From NCBI GenBank assembly GCA_003132765.1, contig PKYU01000334.1, forward strand, positions 972 to 6,636: 5,665 nt of DNA, in the 5' to 3' direction. Position numbers and translations under genes: made by a program. Source of the stretch: Chitinophagaceae bacterium. GTDB lineage: Bacteria; Bacteroidota; Bacteroidia; Chitinophagales; Chitinophagaceae. Below the pieces are notes generated by a model, which was not told the origin of the DNA, did no database searches, and saw nothing but the letters and a program-made list of their open reading frames with translations. Shown in pieces: positions 1-5,285 of the stretch (its first letter is position 1; each line of letters starts with the position of its first letter).

Positions 1-54
1 TATTACCAGGATAAAAAAACTAATGAGACTTTCGCCGGTGAATAAATAACTCAT
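1..54 (-). CDS. N-terminal fragment of a membrane protein, probably TerC family
   Basis: Only the first 18 codons are present; the gene runs off the left edge. They read MSYLFTGESLISFFILVI, starting from an ATG (CAT at 52-54 on the plus strand). The peptide has a short polar N-terminus and then a hydrophobic run (residues 10-18) that looks like the start of a first membrane helix. TerC/YjbE-type integral membrane proteins often begin this way, with an 'F-T-x-E/D-S-L-I-S-L' segment leading into a helix. The TerC call rests on remembered resemblance over a very short stretch, and the family-defining Asp-rich helix is outside the window. The ATG lies 25 nt after the pyrD stop on the same strand, and AAAGGA ends two bases before it, so translation within a rel-pyrD transcript is plausible. 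It could be another small hydrophobic protein. Confidence 0.5.
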   Translation of the reverse strand, partial: MSYLFTGESLISFFILVI

Positions 55-79
55 GATCCTTTGTTGACTGATATCAATT

Positions 80-1138
80 TTATTGTATCGATTTGCAGAT
101 TTTTTTTACGATAGTTGGCCCTTCATAAATAAACCCTGTCCAAACCTGGACTAGGCTGGCCCCTGCGCTGATTTTTTCGGCAGCATCTTTACCATTTAAA
201 ATGCCGCCACTGCCTATTACAGGAATGGCACCTCTCGTTTTTCTAAAAATATAATTTGTAATCCTCGTCGATTCAACCATCAGAGGTTTTCCACTAAGCC
301 CGCCTTCCCCTGCTTTGCTAATTTTTTTTTCTTTTGATACTAAGTTCTTCCTGCTAATTGTTGTATTTGTAGCTACAATACCATCTAATTTTATTTCCAT
401 GGCGAGGTCTATGATATCATCCAGTTCCTCCGTTGAAAGATCCGGTGAAATTTTTACCATCAGTGGCTTCTGATTTTCCTTGGCCCTGTTCAATTCCTGC
501 AAATGGATAAGAATTTTTTTTAAAGAATCCTTCCGTTGCAGGTCACGAAGACCTGGAGTATTTGGCGAACTCACATTAACCACAAAATAATCAACAACTC
601 CATGAAGGAGATTAAAACAAATTTCATAATCCTTCCATGCATCTTCATTGGGTGTTTTTTTATTTTTACCAATATTCCCACCTATAATTAATTTATTTTC
701 ATTTTTACTTCCATTATAGTTTGATTGTAACTGTTTAAATCTGTACAACCGTTCAGATATGGTAACTACTCCATCATTATTGAATCCCATCCGGTTTACA
801 ATTGCTTCATCTTTTGGCAAACGGAATAATCTTGGTTTTGGATTTCCTTCCTGAGGCAGAGGAGTTACAGTTCCAATTTCTACAAACCCAAATCCTAAAA
901 TCCTCAATTCATCCAGATATTTTCCATTTTTATCAAACCCGGCTGCTAATCCAACAGGGTTAGAAAATGTGAGTCCAAAAAGATTTCTTTCCAGGTTTTT
1001 TCCAGAAGGTCTGAAATATTTTTGAAGGAACTTTCTTATAAAATTATATCTGCAGGAAAACTTAAGGAAATTCATTGAAAGATAATGAACGTTTTCAGCA
1101 TCAAAGCAAAACAAAATATTTCGCAGCAATTTATACAT
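80..1138 (-). CDS. pyrD: Dihydroorotate dehydrogenase (quinone), class 2
   Basis: PyrD oxidises dihydroorotate to orotate, the fourth step of de novo UMP synthesis, passing electrons through FMN to membrane quinone. The 352-aa product is a complete class 2 enzyme. Residues 1-45 form the N-terminal helical extension that docks on the membrane and makes the quinone tunnel (start MYKLLRNILF, close to the E. coli start, which supports this ATG). The FMN barrel follows: GLAAGFDKNG (63-72), NRMGFNN (115-121), GGNIGKNK (153-160), NVSSPNTPGLR (188-198) with catalytic base Ser191 (a Cys in class 1), MVKISPD around Lys229 (227-233), ATNTT (256-260), GGLSGKPL (279-286), IGSGGI (308-313) and GASLVQVWTGF (326-336). 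All expected FMN and orotate contacts are visible. Residues 138-149 are a short Asn/Ser/Lys-rich loop that E. coli PyrD lacks. The gene sits 51 nt downstream of rel on the same strand and has its own candidate promoter. The coding strand has a run of nine A near codon 272, but the frame is intact. Confidence 0.97.
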   Translation of the reverse strand: MYKLLRNILFCFDAENVHYLSMNFLKFSCRYNFIRKFLQKYFRPSGKNLERNLFGLTFSNPVGLAAGFDKNGKYLDELRILGFGFVEIGTVTPLPQEGNPKPRLFRLPKDEAIVNRMGFNNDGVVTISERLYRFKQLQSNYNGSKNENKLIIGGNIGKNKKTPNEDAWKDYEICFNLLHGVVDYFVVNVSSPNTPGLRDLQRKDSLKKILIHLQELNRAKENQKPLMVKISPDLSTEELDDIIDLAMEIKLDGIVATNTTISRKNLVSKEKKISKAGEGGLSGKPLMVESTRITNYIFRKTRGAIPVIGSGGILNGKDAAEKISAGASLVQVWTGFIYEGPTIVKKICKSIQ

Positions 1139-1146
1139 AATGGCGG

Positions 1147-1154
1147 CGAAGATA
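1147..1154 (-). promoter_or_regulatory. Candidate Bacteroidota -7 promoter box for pyrD
   Basis: On the minus strand this reads TATCTTCG, seven of eight matches to TAnnTTTG. Only eight bases separate its last G from the pyrD ATG, so a start about 4-7 nt downstream would give an almost leaderless mRNA. I see no convincing -33 TTTG; TTC and TTAC occur at roughly the right distance. There is no Shine-Dalgarno sequence before pyrD. The motif is short and may be chance, and pyrD could also be read from rel. Confidence 0.4.
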
Positions 1155-1189
1155 ATTCATTCGAATTTTTATGTAATGAAGAAAGATGA

Positions 1190-3421
1190 TTATTCAGTAT
1201 CGTAGCGGTCTACACTTTCTATTCCGGGAAGATTTTTTAATTCCTGCACCAGTTCCTCCAGTTCATCTTTGTCATGAACATAAACTCTGATATTGCCCTG
1301 AAATAATCCTTCCTTTGCTTCTATCGTGAGTGCATTAATATTAATTTTCAGATCTCCGCTGATTAGGTTAGTAATTTTATTGATAACTCCAACATCGTCC
1401 AGGCCTACTATTTTTATTCCGGTAAGAAAAGAAATCTCCTTATTTTTTACCCATTTTGTCTTAACTACCCTATGGCCATAATGAGATAGTAGCCTGGCTG
1501 CATTTGGGCAATTAGTCCTGTGAATTTTAAGGCCTTCACCTTGTGTGATAAACCCAAATACATCATCTCCCGGAATCGGTTTACAACAATTCGCCAGCGT
1601 ATACATAATTTTATCGCTGCTTTCCCCGAAAATAATCAGTTCTGCTTCTTTCTTATTATAATTCTTGTTTTCTGTTTCGTTCTTTTCTTCAACAGCAGGC
1701 TTATTGGGTTTCGGTATGGAAATTTTGTCGCCAAATACATTAAATTCTTTCAGTTCTCTGAGGTCTATTTTTTTTATCGCAATATCATAATACAAGTCAA
1801 GAGGAGATGCAAGTTTATAAAATGATGTGATCTCATCTATGTTAGTATGAGACATCGCTGCACCCATATTATCCAGTTTTCGTTGCAACGTATATTTTCC
1901 TTCTTCTGCCACTTTCCTTTTTTCCTCTTTTAAGGAATCTTTAATTTTTGTTTTTGCTTTAGTAGTTACAACAAATTTGAGCCATTCAATATTAGGTTTT
2001 TGTTTTGTAGATGTGATAATCTCTATCTGATCCCCGCTGCGTAATTTATGGCCGATGGGAACCAACTTATGATTCACTTTTGCCCCAATACATCTTTCGC
2101 CAATTGCAGTATGAACCGCAAAGGCAAAATCAAGAGCCGATGCCCCGATTGGAAGCATTTTCACATCTCCCTTGGGCGAATACACATAAATTTCTTCAGC
2201 CAAAAATGAAACCTTAAAATCCTGGAGAAAATCAATCGAATTAGTATCCTGGCTGGTTAACATGTCGCGAATCTGCTGAAACCACTTATCGAACCTGTTT
2301 TCTTCATCAGTACCCTCCTTATATTTCCAATGAGCTGCCAATCCTTTTTCAGCTATGTCATTCATTCTTTTAGTTCGGATTTGTACTTCTACCCATTTAC
2401 CCTGGGGGCCCATTACAGTTGTATGAAGCGCTTCATATCCATTGCTTTTTGGATTGCTCAACCAGTCTCTCAATCTTTCCGGTGCAGGATTATACTCATC
2501 CGTAATCAGGCTATATACCTTCCAGCAATCCTCTTTTTCTTTTTCCGGAGGAGAATTTAGGATTACCCGGATGGCAAATAAATCATATACTTCATCAAAG
2601 GAAACACTCTTCTTCTTCATTTTATTCCAAATAGAATGAATGCTTTTCGGCCTACCGTAAATCTCAAAATTGAAGTGTCCCCTGGTTAAATTTTCCTTAA
2701 TAGGTTTTATAAATTCATTGATGTAGCGTGTGCGCTCTCTTTTTGTATTATCCAGTTTCTGCGCTATGTACCGGTAACTATCCGGTTCCATATATTTCAT
2801 GGCCAGGTCTTCCATTTCGGTCTTTAGGTTATAAAGTCCCATTCTGTGCGCCAGTGGTGCATATACATAAACTGTTTCAGAAGAAATTTTTAATTGCGAT
2901 TCACGCTTCATACTATCAAGAGTGCGCATATTATGAAGCCTGTCTGCCAGCTTTATTAAAATAACTCTTGGATCATCCGTTAGGGTAAGCAAAATCTTTT
3001 TAAAATTCTCCGCCTGCTTTGATGAGTTGGCATCAAGTACATTTGAAATTTTTGTGAGTCCGTCAACAATTTTGGCAATTTCGCTGCCAAATTCTCTCTG
3101 CAGATCATCTAAGGTGAGATCCGTGTCTTCAACTGTATCATGAAGTAAGGCACAAATAGTACTGCGGACCCCTAGACCAATTTCTTCCACGCAAATCATG
3201 GCGACGGCCAAAGGATGCAAAATGTAAGGTTCACCACTCTTGCGGCGCATGGTCTTATGGGCTTCTGCGGCTATTTCAAAGGCTCGCCGAAGCAGTTCTT
3301 TATCTCCCGGCTTTAATTTCGGTTTTAATATTCTTAAGAGGGCGCGGTAATGCCTGAGGATTTCTTTTTTTTCCTCCTGTTCGTTTAATGAATATTTCGG
3401 TATGTCAAGGGTAGTTTCCAT
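1190..3421 (-). CDS. rel: Bifunctional (p)ppGpp synthetase/hydrolase (long RelA/SpoT homolog)
   Basis: This 743-aa protein makes and degrades the stringent-response alarmone (p)ppGpp. The HD hydrolase domain (about 45-200) looks active: H69 in the RKSGEPYILHP segment, H94-D95 with E98-D99 in LLHDTVEDT, and D160/N164 in LADRLHN. The synthetase domain (about 240-370) also looks intact: ATP-binding RPKSIHSIWNKM (257-268), FDEVYDLFAIR with D280 and R285, SNGYEALHTTV with guanine-stacking Y329, and EVQIRT with catalytic E345. The TGS domain (409-470) has H437 in DFAFAVHTAIG, equivalent to the RelA His that contacts the CCA end of uncharged tRNA. After a helical region and a Lys/Asn/Glu-rich linker (572-592) come the zinc-finger residues C612, C613, H634 and C638, then a C-terminal ACT domain (about 664-741). 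Length and order are those of a complete long RSH. Intact hydrolase residues exclude a RelA-only enzyme; whether rel or spoT is the better name depends on whether the genome has a second long RSH. It is divergent from tRNA-Leu and lies upstream of pyrD. Confidence 0.96.
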   Translation of the reverse strand: METTLDIPKYSLNEQEEKKEILRHYRALLRILKPKLKPGDKELLRRAFEIAAEAHKTMRRKSGEPYILHPLAVAMICVEEIGLGVRSTICALLHDTVEDTDLTLDDLQREFGSEIAKIVDGLTKISNVLDANSSKQAENFKKILLTLTDDPRVILIKLADRLHNMRTLDSMKRESQLKISSETVYVYAPLAHRMGLYNLKTEMEDLAMKYMEPDSYRYIAQKLDNTKRERTRYINEFIKPIKENLTRGHFNFEIYGRPKSIHSIWNKMKKKSVSFDEVYDLFAIRVILNSPPEKEKEDCWKVYSLITDEYNPAPERLRDWLSNPKSNGYEALHTTVMGPQGKWVEVQIRTKRMNDIAEKGLAAHWKYKEGTDEENRFDKWFQQIRDMLTSQDTNSIDFLQDFKVSFLAEEIYVYSPKGDVKMLPIGASALDFAFAVHTAIGERCIGAKVNHKLVPIGHKLRSGDQIEIITSTKQKPNIEWLKFVVTTKAKTKIKDSLKEEKRKVAEEGKYTLQRKLDNMGAAMSHTNIDEITSFYKLASPLDLYYDIAIKKIDLRELKEFNVFGDKISIPKPNKPAVEEKNETENKNYNKKEAELIIFGESSDKIMYTLANCCKPIPGDDVFGFITQGEGLKIHRTNCPNAARLLSHYGHRVVKTKWVKNKEISFLTGIKIVGLDDVGVINKITNLISGDLKININALTIEAKEGLFQGNIRVYVHDKDELEELVQELKNLPGIESVDRYDTE

Positions 3422-3427
3422 TGAATA

Positions 3428-3435
3428 CGAATTTA
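3428..3435 (-). promoter_or_regulatory. Candidate -7 promoter box for rel
   Basis: On the minus strand this is TAAATTCG, seven of eight to the Bacteroidota TAnnTTTG element. It is followed by six bases (TATTCA) and then the rel ATG. A TTTTC tract at 3454-3458 lies about 18 nt further upstream, where the -33 TTTG would sit. If used, transcription would start at or within a base or two of the ATG. The same TTCG variant appears before pyrD. No Shine-Dalgarno sequence is present. Confidence 0.4.
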
Positions 3436-3657
3436 CATAGAAAAATGCTGAATGAAAATGTAAAAGAAAACTTCAATTTGTTACAGTGGAATGAATTTCA
3501 CATATAATTTTTCTATTATGAAAACAAATGATGTCATTGTTTAGTTTGAATTTATGATCTGAAAAAATCACTTATTGGTTAAGAACATTTGTGGAATATA
3601 ACTGGTATTCAAAAATTAAAAATCATACATACCAATCTTTTTTTAACATAAATCGTT

Positions 3658-3665
3658 TACTTTTG
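3658..3665 (+). promoter_or_regulatory. Bacteroidota -7 promoter element for tRNA-Leu
   Basis: TACTTTTG is an exact match to TAnnTTTG, and the following C extends it to the common TAnnTTTGC form. The 11 nt between its last base and the first tRNA base leave room for a start site and a 5' leader of only a few nucleotides, as expected for a tRNA transcript. The -33 TTTG is not clear; a T-rich tract (about 3638-3644) occupies that position. This is the strongest promoter-like sequence in the window and a main reason for assigning it to Bacteroidota. Confidence 0.65.
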
Positions 3666-3676
3666 CCGCCCCAAAA

Positions 3677-3758
3677 GCGCATGTGGTGAAATTGGTAGAC
3701 ACATCAGACTTAGGATCTGATGCCGAAAGGTGTGGGGGTTCGAGTCCCTCCATGCGCA
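3677..3758 (+). tRNA. tRNA-Leu (anticodon UAG)
   Basis: This is a complete class II tRNA of 82 nt that decodes CUA and probably other CUN leucine codons. The acceptor stem is seven perfect pairs (GCGCATG 3677-3683 with CATGCGC 3751-3757), with discriminator A at 3758. The D-arm contains the TGGTAGAC core. The anticodon stem TCAGA/TCTGA (3704-3708 and 3716-3720) encloses the loop CTTAGGA with anticodon TAG at 3711-3713. The variable arm is 13 nt (3721-3733) with a GCC/GGT stem, as expected for tRNA-Leu. The T-arm GGGGG/CCCTC (3734-3750) has the loop TTCGAGT. The 3' CCA is not encoded: CTTTTT follows the discriminator base, so CCA must be added by nucleotidyltransferase. The T-run just after the tRNA may help 3' processing or termination. 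Confidence 0.97.
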
Positions 3759-3771
3759 CTTTTTCCAAATC

Positions 3772-3790
3772 AATTTTCCCCCGGAAAATT
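3772..3790 (+). repeat. Perfect 8-bp inverted repeat in the tRNA-tig spacer
   Basis: AATTTTCC (3772-3779) and GGAAAATT (3783-3790) are perfect complements around a CCC loop. No T-run follows on the plus strand, so it does not look like a standard intrinsic terminator. The segment CAATTTT at 3771-3777 could instead pair with AAAATTG at 3791-3797, so two mutually exclusive hairpins are possible. It overlaps the edge of the candidate tig promoter box. Its function is unknown; it may be a processing or attenuating structure. Confidence 0.5.
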
Positions 3791-3797
3791 AAAATTG
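3790..3797 (+). promoter_or_regulatory. Weak candidate -7 promoter box for tig
   Basis: TAAAATTG matches TAnnTTTG at seven of eight positions and is followed by CC. The tig ATG begins 29 nt after its final G, giving a leader of about 20-25 nt if used. Its first base lies in the inverted repeat ending at 3790. No clear -33 TTTG is seen, though a T-run (3760-3764) lies about 25-30 nt upstream. Read-through from the tRNA promoter is an alternative. Confidence 0.3.
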
Positions 3798-3810
3798 CCG
3801 TATACGCGGC
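3797..3810 (+). repeat. GC-rich palindrome in the tig leader
   Basis: GCCGTATACGCGGC contains a perfect 8-bp palindrome (CGTATACG, 3799-3806) inside a GCCG/CGGC inverted repeat, with one extra C breaking full symmetry. It is the only GC-rich block in an otherwise AT-rich leader and lies 16 nt before the tig start codon. It could be a protein-binding site or an mRNA hairpin near the ribosome entry site; neither is shown. Confidence 0.4.
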
Positions 3811-3826
3811 TGCAAAAAAATAATTA

Positions 3827-5191
3827 ATGGCAAGTATAACTAAAGAAAATATTGGCAACCTGCACGATAAACTGATCGTTAGGGTCTCAAAAGAGGATTA
3901 TTACCCAGCTTTTGAAAAAGCTGTAAAAGATTACAGCAAAAAGGCTATTATACCCGGATTCAGAAAAGGAATGGTTCCCACCGGAATGATCAGGAAAATG
4001 TACGGAGCTACCATTTTTCATGATGAAGTAATTAAAGCAGTTGAAAAAGAAATCCAGGATTATCTTGGTAAGGAAAAGCCGGAAATCTTTGCCCAGCCTT
4101 TACCGATGGAAAGCGATCTCAGAAATATTGATATGGCCAATCCCGTTGAATACGAATTTCCTTTCGAAATAGGGATGAAGCCGCCGGTTTCTGTAGACGC
4201 CTTTTCAACTTTAAAACCTTCATTGTATAAAGTGACAGTTACTAAAGAAATGGTAGAAGAGGAGATCGAAAAACTAGTTACAAAGCATGGTGACCTTAAG
4301 GATGCCGAAACTATTACCGGGCCTGAAAATGTTTTAAATGTTACTTTCCAGGAATGCGATACTGAAGGAAATCCATTGCCGGATGCTTTGTCAAAAGACA
4401 ATTCAATCCTGGTAAAATATTTTGCTGAAGATTTCAGGCCAAAATTGTATGCATTAAAAAAGGATGATTTTACAGTGCTACAATTAAAGAATGCTTTCGC
4501 AGAAAAGGAAAGAGAATGGATATTGTCTGATTTAGGACTGGAAAATAATGATCAGGCTGCCTCAGAAAAATATTTTAAAATGACCATAATCAAAATTGGT
4601 TTGGTTGAAAGAAAACGGCTAAATGAGGAATTTTTTAACCAGGTGTTCCCCGGAAAAGAAATAAAGTCAGAGGACACATTCCGGAATGAAATGAAAGTAT
4701 TGCTGCAACAGCAATGGGATGCCGCAAGCCGGAGCCAGTTGCATGATCAGCTTTATCATTCACTCATAGAAACTTCCATGCCCTTGCCGGATTCGTTTTT
4801 GAAGAGATGGATAGCTATAGGCACCGAAAAGAAAAAGACTGCGGAAGAAGTAGAATCTGAGTATCCCTCATTCATAAATCAGCTAAAATGGACCCTTATC
4901 AGCGATAAAATAATCCAGGAAAATAATATCGATGTTACTCCCGAAGAATTGAGAAATTATATGAAAGAAGAAATTATGCAGTATTTCGGGCAGATGAATA
5001 TCGGGGATGATAATCAATGGATAGAAAGTTATATCGACAGGATGATGGAAGATAAAAAACAGGTAGAGAGGAGCTATAGAAAAATCCTGACAGAAAAACT
5101 ATTCAATTTTATTGAGAGCCAGGTTACGCCTCTTGAAAAACTGTCTTCACCGGAAGAACTCCTGGCTGTGCAACACCATCATCAGCATTGA
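3827..5191 (+). CDS. tig: Trigger factor, ribosome-associated chaperone
   Basis: Trigger factor sits at the ribosomal exit tunnel and shields nascent chains. The 454-aa product has the usual length. The N-terminal ribosome-binding domain (1 to about 125) carries the exact signature GFRKGMVP (44-51) in the loop that contacts protein L23. The central segment (about 150-262) takes the place of the FKBP-type PPIase domain, but I cannot find the usual GFxxG-type core or aromatic pocket residues, so prolyl isomerase activity is doubtful. The helical C-terminal substrate cradle (about 263-435) follows, with features such as MPLPDSFLKRWI (318-329) and NNIDVTPEELRNYM (366-379). The protein ends in QHHHQH (449-454). 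The ATG is preceded by TAATTA and an A-run, with no Shine-Dalgarno, which is normal for Bacteroidota; MASITKENIGNLHDKL is a typical family start. It lies 68 nt after tRNA-Leu on the same strand. In many bacteria clpP and clpX follow tig, but here a terminator and a convergent gene follow instead. Confidence 0.95.
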   Translation: MASITKENIGNLHDKLIVRVSKEDYYPAFEKAVKDYSKKAIIPGFRKGMVPTGMIRKMYGATIFHDEVIKAVEKEIQDYLGKEKPEIFAQPLPMESDLRNIDMANPVEYEFPFEIGMKPPVSVDAFSTLKPSLYKVTVTKEMVEEEIEKLVTKHGDLKDAETITGPENVLNVTFQECDTEGNPLPDALSKDNSILVKYFAEDFRPKLYALKKDDFTVLQLKNAFAEKEREWILSDLGLENNDQAASEKYFKMTIIKIGLVERKRLNEEFFNQVFPGKEIKSEDTFRNEMKVLLQQQWDAASRSQLHDQLYHSLIETSMPLPDSFLKRWIAIGTEKKKTAEEVESEYPSFINQLKWTLISDKIIQENNIDVTPEELRNYMKEEIMQYFGQMNIGDDNQWIESYIDRMMEDKKQVERSYRKILTEKLFNFIESQVTPLEKLSSPEELLAVQHHHQH

Positions 5192-5221
5192 TTCCAATAG
5201 GTAATTTTTGTTTCTTACAAT

Positions 5222-5262
5222 AAAAAAGGTATTTACTTAAAATCTAAGTAATTACCTTTTTT
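5222..5262. terminator. Bidirectional intrinsic terminator between tig and the convergent gene
   Basis: The left arm 5222-5239 (AAAAAAGGTATTTACTTA) pairs with the right arm 5245-5262 (TAAGTAATTACCTTTTTT) over 18 positions with one T/T mismatch (5232 with 5252) and a 5-nt loop AAATC. The six T on the right serve tig on the plus strand, and the six A on the left become a U-tract for the minus-strand gene. It starts 30 nt after the tig stop and 23 nt beyond the stop of the opposing gene, exactly where a shared terminator is expected. The stem is AT-rich, so strength is uncertain. Confidence 0.85.
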
Positions 5263-5270
5263 GGTGCCTC

Positions 5271-5285
5271 AGAGAAAATTTCTCT
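5271..5285. repeat. Small inverted repeat abutting the minus-strand stop codon
   Basis: AGAGAAA (5271-5277) and TTTCTCT (5279-5285) are complementary around a single A, realistically a 5-bp AGAGA/TCTCT stem with a 5-nt loop. It directly follows the TAG stop of the DUF3078-like gene and precedes the main terminator. It may stabilise the 3' end of that mRNA or may be incidental. Confidence 0.35.

Larger units (their letters stand above)
3422..3676. other. Divergent intergenic region between rel and tRNA-Leu
   Basis: This is a very AT-rich 255-nt spacer with stops in every frame and no credible gene. It carries the candidate rel promoter at its left end and the tRNA promoter at its right end. 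In between lies an imperfect dyad at 3522-3542 (AAACAAATGA, then TG, then TCATTGTTT; the arms differ by one inserted A), which could be an operator or a chance structure. A run of eight T (3638-3644 region) precedes the tRNA promoter where a -33 element would lie. Confidence 0.6.

Noticed and set aside
322..330. Nine-base T run inside pyrD (A run on the coding strand), as a frameshift or slippage site
   Set aside because: The frame is intact on both sides with conserved motifs, and the run encodes ordinary Lys codons; nothing indicates programmed slippage.
1159..1166. ATTCGAAT perfect 8-bp palindrome in the rel-pyrD gap
   Set aside because: It is short, does not extend, and is likely by chance in AT-rich DNA.
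1520..1825. 101-codon plus-strand reading frame rich in Phe and Ile
   Set aside because: It is entirely antisense to the rel coding region, whose domains are intact there; the composition is what complement of Lys/Glu/Asn-rich coding DNA gives.
2330..2964. Three plus-strand reading frames of 65-78 codons (2330-2560, 2442-2639, 2728-2964)
   Set aside because: All lie antisense to the conserved synthetase and hydrolase domains of rel, overlap one another or lack recognisable protein features.
3503..3508. TATAAT hexamer resembling a sigma70 -10 box
   Set aside because: Bacteroidota use a different primary promoter, there is no paired -35, and this hexamer is expected by chance in such AT-rich sequence.
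3518..3544. Eight-codon plus-strand frame ATG...TAG in the divergent spacer, as a possible leader peptide
   Set aside because: It is too short, shows no run of regulatory codons, and lies more than 100 nt before a tRNA gene rather than an operon it could attenuate.
3643..3858. 71-codon minus-strand reading frame containing a 'GLEPPHLSASDPKSDVSTNFTT' stretch
   Set aside because: It is the antisense translation of tRNA-Leu and its flanks; this peptide pattern is a well-known artefact of frames read through tRNA-Leu genes.
4060..4401. 113-codon minus-strand reading frame
   Set aside because: It is antisense to trigger factor, Ser-rich as expected from the complement, with no family resemblance.
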